Of a DNA stretch of 64,000 nucleotides, positions 1 through 11,600 are shown one piece after another. Every line of letters begins with the position of its first letter. Position 1 is the stretch's first letter. The notes beneath the pieces were generated by a model, which had not been told where the DNA came from, did not search any database, and saw only the letters and a program-made list of their open reading frames with translations. The translations under genes and the position numbers were made by a program. The stretch comes from Capitulum mitella (taxonomy: Eukaryota > Arthropoda > Thecostraca > Pollicipedomorpha > Pollicipedidae), in the NCBI GenBank assembly GCA_030062745.1, contig CP099840.1, positions 28,461,006 through 28,525,005 of the forward strand. The letters run 5' to 3'.

Positions 1-467
1 GACTGAAGTATCATTCCCACCTAAGCCACACTGCTGCCGACAGGGCCAGTGACCAATGACCTGAGACAGAATGCGAAGTGTCTTTCGATCCAGTGTGTGA
101 AAAGGAGTACTATAATGTGCATTTTATGCATATCGTCCGCTTCTTTTAAAAAAACTGAAGCACAAAACACGTTTGGGGGCATTTCAGACATCCCTGAGCG
201 AATCTCCCAGGGATCACAAATCCAGGGAGAATGAGTTCTTGCTGGGGATAAATGAAATGGTGTCCTTTGAATTTAATGGGCTCGGAATGCACAAAAGCCA
301 GCGCGGATTTCATCCAAATAAAATAAAATCCACCACAAACGACATACAGTCTTTGTGTGAAAGTGCTTAAGAGTGCTGGACCAAGGCCGTATTTTGCACA
401 CATGGTTTCCTCCAAAAGACATATCAGTTAATGACAGAGCGCTGTGGAAGTGTTCATCGTAATTCGC

Positions 468-535
<68 letters not shown>

Positions 536-560
536 ATATGTATGCCCTCCTTAGGAAAGC

Positions 561-621
<61 letters not shown>

Positions 622-635
622 TTTCCTTAGGAATA

Positions 636-721
<86 letters not shown>

Positions 722-863
722 GGACAAAATTTAATAAGGAGAACACAAATGCCGGGGAGGGGGTGGTCTCAACCAATGCGTCTCGTTCGCAGAATTGCCC
801 CCGCAGTCATTTTTCCTTAAAATAGGCCCTGGTGCAGCACCAAGTCATTTCATCGTTACGCTG
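1..863 (+). repeat. Left arm of a long inverted repeat
   Basis: This arm is the reverse complement of 2605-3447. Outside the microsatellites the two arms look identical by eye, from base 1 (paired with 3447) to base 863 (paired with 2605). The arm may continue beyond the window start. It contains AT-dinucleotide tracts at about 471-528, 563-618 and 637-716, separated by the same short unique spacers as in the other arm. No credible coding sequence was found; ORFs here are either Ile-Tyr repeats from the microsatellite or match no known family. The arms could be very long terminal inverted repeats of a mobile element, a recent inverted duplication, or an assembly artefact. Confidence 0.9.
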
Positions 864-1261
864 ATGACTACCATCAACGCAGTTTTCTGCCGTGGTCATT
901 CAGAAGCACAACTACGACACAACATGTCAAGATAACGGTCATGTGGCCGGTGCGATTTTTTATGAAAGAAAATATTACCGCTAACGAAGGATCTTCTATC
1001 TCAAGAGCACGGAATGTCATTGGCCTTGGCTAGCTTTGGTTATTGCAAATTCAGACTTCCGGTTGTCCACGGTTGTCTTTCGAAGGGGCTGGGGAGGGCA
1101 TGGTATTATAATACATGGGTGTAAATTCTCTCCGTTAGCCTGTTTTATGTCAAAAGAAAATTTGCCAAAAACAGTTGAACAGAATAACTCACTTCCAACT
1201 TCCATAAAAGTCACCAAGTAAGTTCCGGATGCAACAAAAGAAGGCAGCCCCTAGCGGCAGC
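864..1261. other. Spacer upstream of the CXorf65-like ORF
   Basis: This is unique sequence between the left arm and the ORF. It presumably holds the promoter and any 5' UTR. No TATA box or other motif stands out and no coding potential was recognised. Confidence 0.4.
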
Positions 1262-1897
1262 ATGACCTACATCGTGGTCCTGTACGGGGACGACCAGAAG
1301 CTGATCGCCAACGCCGACTGCATGGTGGGCGTACTGCTGGACTGGCTGCTGGAGCGGCTGCGGCCGCTGCTGCCGGCCGACGGCGACTGGGAGGTCGACC
1401 TGTGCGACCTGGACGGCACGCTGCGGCTGGCGTCCGCGCTGCCGCCCGCCTGCCGCGCGTTCACCACGCTGGCGCCGGCCGCCAGCTACCGGGCGCTGGC
1501 GCGCCGCCGGCAGCCGGACTCGGCCTTCAGCCCGGTGGCGAGCAGCGCGCCGGCCGAGCTCGAGTCGCGCCTGCTGCGAGCCGAGCTGGCCTGGCAGCTG
1601 GCCGCGCTTCGGCTGGACGAGGCGGCCCCGGCCGAGGCGGTGGCCGAGGCCGTGCGGGCTGCGGTGGCGGCCGGCGCGCCCGCCAGCGCCAACCTCAGCC
1701 GGCAGCTGGCGCGGCTCGGGCGCGAGCTGCGCACGCCGCGGCTGGCCGCGCTCGAGAGCCGGCTCGGCCCGCCGTCCGCCCGCGCCAGCCGGCTGGCGCC
1801 CAGGAAGCGCGGCGTGGGCCGGTCGCGCTCCACGCTGTCCGAGAAGTCGACCGACAGCCGGTCCAGCGGCACGCGCAGCTCGGCCAGCCGCCGCTGA
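1262..1897 (+). CDS. CXorf65-like uncharacterised protein
   Basis: Single-exon ORF of 211 aa with very GC-rich codons. The N-terminal 70-80 residues follow the pattern I associate with the vertebrate CXorf65 family: a short beta-like start, then GDDQ, an N-x-x-C motif (NADC), a hydrophobic LLDWLLERL helix, the signature DLCDLDGT, and a Pro/Ala-Tyr stretch near residue 75. The fold of the first part resembles a small ubiquitin-like module (inference). The C-terminal half is Ala-rich helical sequence ending in a Ser/Arg-rich tail. An in-frame ATG lies 33 bases upstream (1229), but family members start directly before the first strand, so 1262 is preferred. The function of the family is unknown. 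The gene lies inside an inverted repeat and has a polyadenylation signal at 2490. A coding exon is well supported by length and composition; the family name is from pattern recognition. Confidence 0.65.
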   Translation: MTYIVVLYGDDQKLIANADCMVGVLLDWLLERLRPLLPADGDWEVDLCDLDGTLRLASALPPACRAFTTLAPAASYRALARRRQPDSAFSPVASSAPAELESRLLRAELAWQLAALRLDEAAPAEAVAEAVRAAVAAGAPASANLSRQLARLGRELRTPRLAALESRLGPPSARASRLAPRKRGVGRSRSTLSEKSTDSRSSGTRSSASRR

Positions 1898-1954
1898 CGC
1901 CGGAGGCCGAAGCGCGGTCGGTTGGAGCCATTGCGTAGACCGACGGGTGGACGT

Positions 1955-2335
1955 TCACTGACGTTGGGCAGCGGCTGTCTGGTGTGCAATGAAGCTGGGC
2001 AGCGGCTTTGTGACGGTCACTAAGGCTGGGCAGCGGCCGTGTGACGTTTACTGAAGCTATGCAGCTAAGCTAGCTGTGACGTTCAGTGAAGCTCGACAGC
2101 GGCTGCGTGACCGCCATTTAAAGCTGGGCGGCGGCTGTGTGACGGCCCCTGAAGCTGGCAAGTGGCTCTGCGACGGACACTGACGCTACGTAGCGGCTCT
2201 GTGATGGTCACTGGCACCGAGCAGCGGCTGCGTGACGGTCACTGACGCTAGGCGTCGGCTCTGTGATGGTCGCTGACGCTAGGCAGCGGCTGTGTGATAA
2301 TCACGGGCGGTGAGCAGCGGCTGTGGGACGATTTT
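1955..2335 (+). repeat. Degenerate ~33-bp minisatellite
   Basis: About eleven imperfect tandem units, each built around gcagcggctgtgtgacggtc followed by a variable actgaagctgg-type linker. They lie immediately 3' of the CXorf65-like ORF and would fall in its 3' UTR if transcription ends at the signal near 2490. The units carry many substitutions, so the array is old. Confidence 0.8.
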
Positions 2336-2489
2336 TAATTTCGGATAGCGGTTGGACAGATTGTATTCGACAGCAGCTCTGCTAAAGTAACCGGAACCTG
2401 GCAGCGGTTGTTGCATGGACTTGCGCTGTCCGGTTTAGTGTTTATTGACGACAAAATAATACCTTCCATATTCTGTCAGGAGTCATGCC

Positions 2490-2495
2490 AATAAA
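2490..2495 (+). terminator. Candidate polyadenylation signal
   Basis: An AATAAA hexamer about 590 bases after the stop codon of the CXorf65-like ORF and just before the right arm. It is the first canonical signal seen downstream on this strand. No transcript evidence is available. Confidence 0.4.
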
Positions 2496-2604
2496 TATAA
2501 CTATTTAACGACACAACATGCTTCAAATTTTGGTGCTGTGCCGGTTAGAAACACGTGGGTACAATACCAAATAATGCGTCCAACATAAAATACAGTACAT
2601 GCAA

Positions 2605-2746
2605 CAGCGTAACGATGAAATGACTTGGTGCTGCACCAGGGCCTATTTTAAGGAAAAATGACTGCGGGGGCAATTCTGCGAACGAGACGCATTGGTTGAG
2701 ACCACCCCCTCCCCGGCATTTGTGTTCTCCTTATTAAATTTTGTCC

Positions 2747-2788
<42 letters not shown>

Positions 2789-2802
2789 TATTCCTAAGGA
2801 AA

Positions 2803-2883
<81 letters not shown>

Positions 2884-2899
2884 GCTTTCCTAAGGAGGG

Positions 2900-2980
<81 letters not shown>

Positions 2981-3447
2981 GCGAATTACGATGAACACTT
3001 CCACAGCGCTCTGTCATTAACTGATATGTCTTTTGGAGGAAACCATGTGTGCAAAATACGGCCTTGGTCCAGCACTCTTAAGCACTTTCACACAAAGACT
3101 GTATGTCGTTTGTGGTGGATTTTATTTTATTTGGATGAAATCCGCGCTGGCTTTTGTGCATTCCGAGCCCATTAAATTCAAAGGACACCATTTCATTTAT
3201 CCCCAGCAAGAACTCATTCTCCCTGGATTTGTGATCCCTGGGAGATTCGCTCAGGGATGTCTGAAATGCCCCCAAACGTGTTTTGTGCTTCAGTTTTTTT
3301 AAAAGAAGCGGACGATATGCATAAAATGCACATTATAGTACTCCTTTTCACACACTGGATCGAAAGACACTTCGCATTCTGTCTCAGGTCATTGGTCACT
3401 GGCCCTGTCGGCAGCAGTGTGGCTTAGGTGGGAATGATACTTCAGTC
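2605..3447 (-). repeat. Right arm of the long inverted repeat
   Basis: Inverted copy of 1-863. Its AT-dinucleotide tracts (about 2752-2778, 2806-2880 and 2917-2976) differ in length from those of the left arm; the unique segments between them match. The spacer between the arms is about 1.74 kb and holds the CXorf65-like ORF. The right edge falls in ...atacttcagtc|ctcttag at 3447. Confidence 0.9.
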
Positions 3448-3450
3448 CTC

Positions 3451-3920
3451 TTAGTGGTCTCGGGGTTCTGGCGACGATGCTATTCGACGACTTGCAGCAG
3501 TTACTGCTTTTGCCCTTCATCCTTCGTCAGCACCTTGTTGTATACTTGGATAAGAGTCACAGCTCGTTCGGCGAAGTCGCTAACTACCGCGATCCCGCAC
3601 AGGACTTCCTTAGCGTTCGTGAAGCCAGGGTGTTTTCCTCAATGAGGGGGCGGGGGGGGAAGGGAGGTTGTTGTTGTTGTGGTGGTTTTTGGGTTTCCCA
3701 CCGACTTCGCGGTAATGAAGTCGACGATGATCTTCCTGGGACGAGAACCTCCTTTTCTGCGAGATCCACCTGCGCTCGCTGGGAGGACTCTCCGATCCCT
3801 GTTCCTGGAGTGCCGCGATCATCCTCGTCTTCATCTCACACGGCACGCCCTCGTCGAAGAACGACACACCAGCCAGTTCTTCGCTGGGGCACCATAATAG
3901 GTGATTGTTATAATAAATCA
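3451..3920 (-). pseudogene. Decayed fragment of a multicopy arthropod gene (tentative)
   Basis: Read on the minus strand in shifting frames, this stretch gives peptide pieces such as SFFDEGVPCEMKTRMIAAL, VDLAEKEV, DFITAKSV, VVSDFAERAVTLIQVYNKV and LTKDEGQKQ. These resemble an uncharacterised protein that recurs in many arthropod genomes, with a segment of the type vvNDvAERgvaLIQeyN..LTKDEeQKQ. At least two in-frame stops interrupt the last part, frame changes separate the blocks, and a GTT-rich simple tract near 3665-3700 interrupts the middle. The family memory is unverified; it could instead be the internal part of a transposon. Confidence 0.35.
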
Positions 3921-5280
3921 TATGTCGACTATAATGTCATAATAGATAAAAGGTGATCGGCAAACTCCTTGGAGATCCCCTTCGAAATTCCAGCATTCAC
4001 ATCAGACTTTGCAGAACGGCCAGGTCGTGCACGGAAGCGCTGACCGCCGATGAAGAACAGAACCATGCACTGACATACAAAACAACCATGAAAGAGACGA
4101 AGCGCTTGAGTGCTCCCAATTCACTGAGAGTCACGGAGAACTGATGGCAAAGCAAGAAGATCTTGATCTCGCAGATTATGCGCCCCATCCATCTGGCGCG
4201 ATGGAACCATCTATCTGGGACGTTGGAGAGCACCCGGCTGGGGAACTTGATTCGCCGTGGAGGCTCTTGACCAAAGGGGATAATCGAGACCTCAAAGAAC
4301 CAACGCTGACGCATTTCGAACAACACCACAACAGAAAGCGGGAACAGAGTTCTATATAGCGTCGCAAAAAACTGACAGGTTTATTCGCCACATGGGTCGA
4401 AGTTACAACGTAGGTATCCATGGGCGAATTCAACTGTGCTGTTTTTTTGGACCCAATCAATTTTATCGACTCAAGAAAACAAAACGGATTTCGAACAAAA
4501 TCGACTGTTGCGCTCATGCGCTACATATAGCAGCGGGACCCGTGGAGGCCACTGATGACGATCAAATTTCATTCCAGTTTTTTGCCACCTCGTCGCAACT
4601 GTAGACCTAAGAAAACCAAACGGATCCATTACTCCTCTCTTTGTCGTCTACGTTGACGCCTACTTGGCATGTCAGGTGCAGGTCGGTCTCGGAAAACAAT
4701 GCATTTCGTGGGACGGATGTCACGGGAGTGATTTTAAAGTTACTGAGGACAGGGTGGTTTTAAGACAATGTCCATGCATCCACCATGGGTCTAATTTACA
4801 ATTATCCAAACTTGGTGCCATCGTCTCACACACGTCACATTGTGAGCATGAATTACACCCATATGTGGGACTCTTGCAGTTTACAACATAAGGGGATAAA
4901 TAATTTTATGATATAATGAATCAGAGTGGTTTCTCGCCGAGTGTTGTCCGTACTTGTATGTATGTATCCGTATAATGTATGTAATGTAATGAAGTAATGT
5001 GTGCACTTCAGAGCCTTTCTTTCGTATGGTAGTACCCAAAAGCTGTACTTTTCCTACTCTCTCGTCTAAGCACTGCGTCAAGGACATGGACGAAGGCCAG
5101 TGGAGCAGCCACGAACGGCGACGCAAGAAACGAGACAAACAGAACTCTTGCTTCATTTGCTATTTTAGGTCATCTACTTCTGGTTTAGCTGAACGCCCTA
5201 GCAATGGAGTGATGAAGGCAAGGCAATGCAGTGAGAATCCTTGCTGTCACTCAGTCAATGATGTAAACTGACGGAGTCAT
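3921..5280. other. Intergenic, nothing recognised
   Basis: Short ORFs on both strands show no recognisable motifs, codon bias or splice-compatible structure. No repeats stand out except short AT-rich pieces near 4890-5000. Confidence 0.4.
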
Positions 5281-5294
5281 GCTAGGGTTGTATT

Positions 5295-5350
5295 GGTGTA
5301 CAAGGTAGCTGAGTGGTTACAGGACTGTCCATCTCAACACTGTATCTCGC
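5295..5350 (+). repeat. tRNA-like (possible SINE) head
   Basis: The segment ggtagctgagtggttac at 5304-5320 fits a Pol III A box as found in tRNA-derived SINEs and is followed by an anticodon-arm-like stretch. A good B box is not evident, so this is at most a degraded SINE head. No functional tRNA is claimed. Confidence 0.25.
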
Positions 5351-5682
5351 GAGGCGGAAATGAAGAAGTCGTAACGTGACGTCACTCAAACCCGCGCAAT
5401 AGGAGGCGTAGTCGTTTTCGTGTCGACCACAGGGCAGCGGAACAACTGTGCCACACGTGCTAGATGCAATCGAAGCTGACGGCAATACTTCAGTCCTGCT
5501 AGTGCTGGAAAATAAGTGAAGACATCAAACAGCATGGAGAGATAGCCTACCGCGACATGACGAGTTCAATCATGTCGCATTCCTAGCGAGGTTATGGGCT
5601 ACCCACAGCGGTCGCAGCCCCCCTGCTTCATCCAAGGTTCAGCTTCTGTTAAGTTCCAGTTCAGTCCCGTTTCAGCCCCGAT

Positions 5683-8600
5683 TTAGCCTGGGTGCAATCC
5701 CGGCTTATCCTCAGGTTCCTCGGGTACTTTTCCCCAGACGAGCCTCATTCGGATTATCTCCGATTCCACGGTTCCGTTTCGGTTCAGCTTCGGTTCCAAC
5801 TCCGCCCAGCCTCGGCCCCGCCCGGCTGGGCGCGGTCCGCCGCGGCGGCGGCAGCCGCAGCAGCGGCGCGCGCCCAGCTCGGCCAGCAGAGCCAGCAGCG
5901 AGACGGCCCAGCCGGCCAGCAGTAGCAGGAACGGGCCCTGCAGGTGGCCGGCGGTCAGGCGGCGCGGCTGGCCGCCGCCGGCCGCCGCCGGCTGCACGGA
6001 CAGCTGGCGGCGCACCGCCTGCAGCGCCTCCTGGAACCAGACGTGCGCCAGGCCGGTGGTCTGCAGCCGCGACAGCGCCGGGTCGAACAGCGCCGTCAGG
6101 TAGGAGAAGCGCGGGAAGGCGACCACCACCATGTAGTTGTTCATGCACTGGCGCGCGACGCGTAGCAGCGGCGCGCCCGTGCGGTCCGTGTAGTACTTGC
6201 GGATCAGGTAGACGAGTGACAGGCGGCTGCCGATGTAGCTACGCTCCTTGAGGTAAACGCGCCGCATCGTGTCGAGGATGTCGTACGTCGGCTGGTAGTT
6301 GCCCGCCAGGCGGCGTTCCCAGGGGTTGCTGGAGGCGTTCAGCTGTTCGCCGAACATGGAGCCGTAGCCGGTGACGGTGACGCCCGTGTCGACCAGCTGC
6401 TCAAGGGTGTCGATCGGCGGGGGCTCGACCGGCACCGTGAGGAAGGCGATCAGATTGGCGCTGTAGGCGATGGCCAGCGTCAACGCCCAGAAGCGCCAGA
6501 CGGCCATGAAGACGCGGCCGGAGGCAACGCGGGGCAGCGAGGCGTGCGACACGCCCACCAGCGCTCCCAGGTTGTACAGCGTGACGAAGCCGAAGCCGGA
6601 GAAGAGGCGGCTCTCGCCGGGCGAGGCTCGCGCCAGCAGGACCATGGCCAGCACGCCGGCGGCCAGCAGCGCCAGGATCGCCAGCCACGACGACCAGTGG
6701 AACGGCCGCGCCAGCGCCAGCCAGTGCGGCGGCGGCGACTCGGTCCACACGGCGAAGCAGGCCCGCTCGAAGTCGTACGGCCGGCTGAAGTCGACAATGC
6801 GGCTGCGGTCCAGCGTCAGGAACAGGTTGGCCAGGCCGAAGTCGGCCACGCGGCGAACCATGTCGCCGACCAGGCCCGACCAGGCGCCGCTGCTCTTGTC
6901 GCCCCACTTGCCGCCATCCGACGGCTCGGCGAACTCGACGCTGAAGTTGTACAGCTGCGCCACGTACTCGACCACGCGGTTGTCGATCCCGGCGCGCCGG
7001 CCGGCCGCCGTGCCGTCCAAGTAGATGTTGGACGGCTCGTGCTCGAAGCTGACGAAGCGCAGCCGGCGGCCGCCGAAGTCCGCCGGCGGCGGCGCCAGCG
7101 CCGGCAGCGGCCGGCCCGGCTTGAAGTCGCCCAGCCACCGGCGGGTGCCGTCGAGCCGCGAGCACAGCCAGAGCGCCGCGCGGCCCACCGCCCGCCGCTC
7201 CTCCGCCACGTGGAAGAAGGCGGTGCTGCGGAGCAGGCCCCGCGGGCCGCCGGCGGCCGCCGCCAGGGCGGCGCTGTCGGCGGCGCTCACCAGCAGGAAG
7301 CGGCCGCTCTGGTCCCAGAGCTGCCCGACCGGCAGCAGCGCGCTGTCCGCGGCCAGCAGCAGCGCGGCCGGAGAGCTGAGCAGCAGCAGGTACAGCCGGC
7401 ACACGCCGGCCAGCGCTGTGCGCTGGTCGTCCCAGCCGGTCGCCTCGTACGAAGACAGCTGCCGTGCGGAAGACGGCTGGTGAGGTTAGATGCCCGTGTG
7501 GGGAGAGGGGGACGGTTCCAAGATAGGAATGACTAGGATGTTGAAAAGTTATTTCGAGTGCACCCAAGAGAAAGATTTAAAGACTTCAGACAGAAGGCTG
7601 AAAGGGGCGACGAATGACCATGAAAAGCAGAGGCAAAACGTTTTGAAAGTTAAGACAACCAGGGGGAAGGCAGACCACATCATCCTAGAAAAAGGAGACG
7701 AAATCCGCAGCATATTTGTTGCATTGCGCTACATAGCCTTGAGACAAACCAGCCGAGCTCAACCGAGAACAACTGTTAAAGCGACTAAATCCTCCCAGTT
7801 TCGCTGTTGAAATCAGCGTGCGTCTGGAGAAAGAACGTGGCGTATTCAGCGTCTCATTTTGTTTAACCTTGACCAATTTTACCTACTTCGCATGTGACTT
7901 GTTATACATGAGTTTATCATACACTTGAAGTCCTCCACGAATACAGAAATGCTGCACGATTACAAAAGGTCGCGCATTCAGCAGATCGTCTCGGCTGACC
8001 TCAGGTCAATTGACCTAGAGCAGCCCACACAGTGGGGTATGTATCACCACGAGGGAAAAATCTCACCCCAACAGTTTCACCGCAAGGAAACATGGAAAGT
8101 TCTCACAAACTGTCACAGTGAATCGATGTGAAGAAAAGGCAGAATGTCTGGTGTTGAATATTCGAGTTCGACTGACATCAATGGACTTGACCTACGCTTT
8201 CCTGAGTTACGCTCAGTGACGCTACCCTCTGGGTTACGTTACCCTCTGAGTTAGGCAACTGCGTCACGTAGTTCAGTTATGTGGTTGGCTGGTTGGCCGG
8301 TGGCTCCAGACAATATGGCGTCCCTCCAATGGCTCGGCGATCTCCGGTCGTCCACCGCTGACAGTTTGGACTCACTACAGGCTTCCGCACTTTATTGAGC
8401 TCTGTGAGATAAAGCTATGGCTTCAAAGGAGACAAGCAAATAGAAACCGTATGCAGCAAAATCACAACACAGGTTGAACGAAAGCACGTTACGCTAGCCG
8501 TGTTAGTTTGATTTAAACGTGTAAAACATGCGAGCTGAGCATTTAGTAGGGGAAAGTGGGTGTATTGCGTCCTCCTGACTAATTGCGCCCACCTCCATTT

Positions 8601-11600
8601 TTTTTGGGTTTTTCTGGTTTTGCGTTTTCTCTTTTTTCCTTTGGGGGTGTTTTTAGAGGGTGTGGGGTGGTTGGGTAGGGGTTTGTTTTTTTTTTTTGGG
8701 GGGGGGGGGGGGTGTGGGGTTTGGGGGAGTTGGGGGGGTGGGGTGTTGTGGTGTTGTTTTGTTTTGTTTTTTTTTTTTGTTTTTTTTTTGTTTTTTTTTT
8801 GTTTGGGGTTTGTGTTTTTTGGTTTGGTTTTTTTTTTTTTGATTTTGTTTTTTTTCGTGGGGTTTTTTTTTTTTTTTTTTTTTTTTTGTGGGGGGGTTTG
8901 GGTTTTTGGTTGGGGGTTTTGGTTTTGGTGGGGGGGGGGGGGGGGTGTTTTTGTTTTTTTTTTTTTTGTTTTGTTGTGGGTTTTGGGGGGGGGGGGGGGG
9001 GGTTTTTTTTTTTTTTTTGGGGGGGGGGGGGGAGAGGGGGGGTTTTTTAAGGTTTTTTTAGGGCGTTAAAAGTTTTTTTAAGTTTTTTTTTTTAGGTGGG
9101 GGGGGGGGGGGGGGGGTGGGGGGCGCGTGGTTGTTGGGGGGGGGGGGGGGGGGGTATTTAAGGGGGGAGGGGGGGGTGTTGTTTTTTTTGGTTTTTTTTT
9201 TGGTATGTTTGGGTTTGCCGCAAGGTTTGAAGTGAGGTTGTTAGTGCTGTGTCGTAAGTGTGGTTTGCGGAGACGTTGGTGTAGTGAGTTTTGAAGTGTT
9301 CCACGATGTCGCCAGGTTCTGTGATGCGCTGATTGTTTATTGTGAGTTGTGGAAAGGGACCTGGCGGGGGGCGTTTGAGGTGGAAGCGTTTCATGAGTGT
9401 CCAGATGGTGCTTGTGGGTGTAAATCTGTTAAATGTGGCTGCGTGTTCCTGCCAAGCTGTTCTCCGCGCTCCACGTATGGTGGAGCGACAGAGTGCCTTT
9501 GCTCGGCGGTACTCCAGGAGATGCGCTTCGCACATCACCCTTTTGTACCGCTTCAAGGCTCTTCGTCGTTTTGCGATGGCTTGTTGGCATTCCGGGGTCC
9601 ACCAAGGCGCTGATGCCTTATTTCGGGGTTTTTTGGATTTTGGGACGGTGGTCTGTGCTGCTGAGCTGATGGCTCCTAAGACCTCACTGATGGTGTGGTC
9701 CGTTGAATTGACTAGTGCGAGGTCCACCATAGCCTCGTATTTTGGCCAGTCCGCCCTTTTTAAATTCCATTTGGGTGCGTGGAGTTTGGTATGGTGGATT
9801 GCAGCGGAGCTGAGCTTAATGTGTATTGGGTAGTGGTCGCTCAGTCCGGGGTCGTCCTCGACCGACCACCTCCATTCCCGCGAACCTACCTTATATTTTA
9901 ATCTGTTCTGTTTAAAAACTGAATTGTCGCCACCGCAGTTATCCTTTTCTGGTGCCAGCGCGGGTAGAACGGAGGTAAGCTGCGGATTCCATGCTCTCTA
10001 ATAAAATAATGGGTTTCTTTAACTATTTTAGCCTCTTTTGCCGTGCTGACTATAAGGTCTGATAACATGTACGACAGTCGAAGTGTACTTCCTGAGGCAT
10101 AGACACAACTGTTTATTGTATTCATGTAAAACTTTCCCAAGCATGAGAAACTTCTCGCCGGTTTCCGCGCTATGGTGCAAAGGTACCAAAATTTGAATCG
10201 CGCCCATAGCAAATGCGTAACGGGTGCGCAATTAGCAGGACGCACTTGAATGTGGCTGACCGCATCACGGCTTGGATTGTGTACCATTCTGAATTTGCGT
10301 TTTCAGACATGAAGCCTTTCAGCTGGGTTGTAAGCACGCTTCAGCTAGCTGTTCAGGGTGCAGAAGCGGGGACGTTAATAAAAAAAGGCGAGCAATGTTC
10401 ACAAATGTTTTTTGGTCAGTGGTGCTGAGGACCTGGAATTGAATGAAGGAGGTAACAGACTTGTGACCTCGAATGTTGGCCTATATAGGAATCATATAAA
10501 AATTGCGTAAAAATTTGATTTTTTTCTAATTTAGTGTCCCTGAGAGTTTCTTAAATTAAGGGTCAATATGTATATGGGCGTTACCTACATACGGATGTGA
10601 CACCCAAAACCTTACAAGCATCCAAACATTTTGGATAAAGTGAGAACATCGGAAAATTTAGGACCCCATAAATACCAGGAAAATTTAGGACCCCATAAAT
10701 ACCAAGTATAATCCCAAAGCCCTAACATAATATCCGGTGCGTATCATATCAGCTTCGCACAGGAGGGAGAGGATAGATGCTTCCCTTTTCGTACTCTGCA
10801 AGTTTTGCGACATTCATAACCTACGCGAATGTGCGTTGGATGGAAAGCATCGGCCTGAATTTTCGAATGCCCCTCCTCTAGAATTTCTCGCCTGGGGCGG
10901 GACCCGTTTATCTCATTGTTAAGGAGTCCCCTGGAACTGTCCTAATTTGGTATCACTAACCGTACTCCTAATCTACATCTTTACCTTCCCACACTATCTC
11001 GTTGACCACTTTTCGAGACCACGCTTCTTGTCGAGTGAGAAACTCGAACGGAACTCCGCCCGCTCCCCCAAAAAAGGGAGAGAACACCTGCCTTTTCTTC
11101 TGCCTACGAAAAAGTTAGAGGCATACATCATAAAAATGTCGAACATCGTCTATGGTGTGACGAAAGCTGAAATCAGGAAGACTGTATATCATGTTGCGGA
11201 GCACATGAAGCCTGATCACCCTTTTCATAAGTCCTCGCACATGGCCAGGGAAAGACTGGCTGCAAAGATTTCTGGCACGGCACCCCAATCTTGCAATACG
11301 TTCTGCAGAGGCGACCAGCATCGCGACGCTGGCCGCCTTCCAGAAGTCTGAGATAAAGTTGTTCTCCAGGAACCTGATGGTCCTGATGGACAAGCACATT
11401 TGTATTCCATCCAGGATTTATAATGTCGATGTCGATTTGTAATTCCGACTGTGATGCCTCCACAGAAACTCGTCGCATGAAAAGGCAGGTGTCAAGTCGG
11501 GGTCGTCAAGGGCACTGGGCGGGCCAAAACACGACGGCCGTAAGCTGTTGCATTGTTCTTCTATAGACGGATAAGTGTCGGTTCGGATACACAACCATGC

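Noticed and set aside
431-718. Long ORF made of Ile-Tyr repeats (also in the inverted copy, 2643-3017)
   Set aside because: It is the translation of an (AT)n microsatellite; both strands and several frames give the same pattern.
3033-3302. 89-codon ORF in the right arm, duplicated at 146-415 in the left arm
   Set aside because: It is open in a repeat arm but has no recognisable motifs, and an overlapping ORF exists on the other strand; duplication alone explains its apparent conservation.
6544-7536. 330-codon plus-strand ORF opposite the ionotropic receptor
   Set aside because: Antisense shadow of a very GC-rich exon; Arg/Ala/Gln-rich with no domain, while the minus frame carries clear receptor motifs.
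8560-9069. 169-codon ORF rich in Phe, Gly and Val
   Set aside because: Artefact of the G/T-only tract, which rarely produces stops in these frames.
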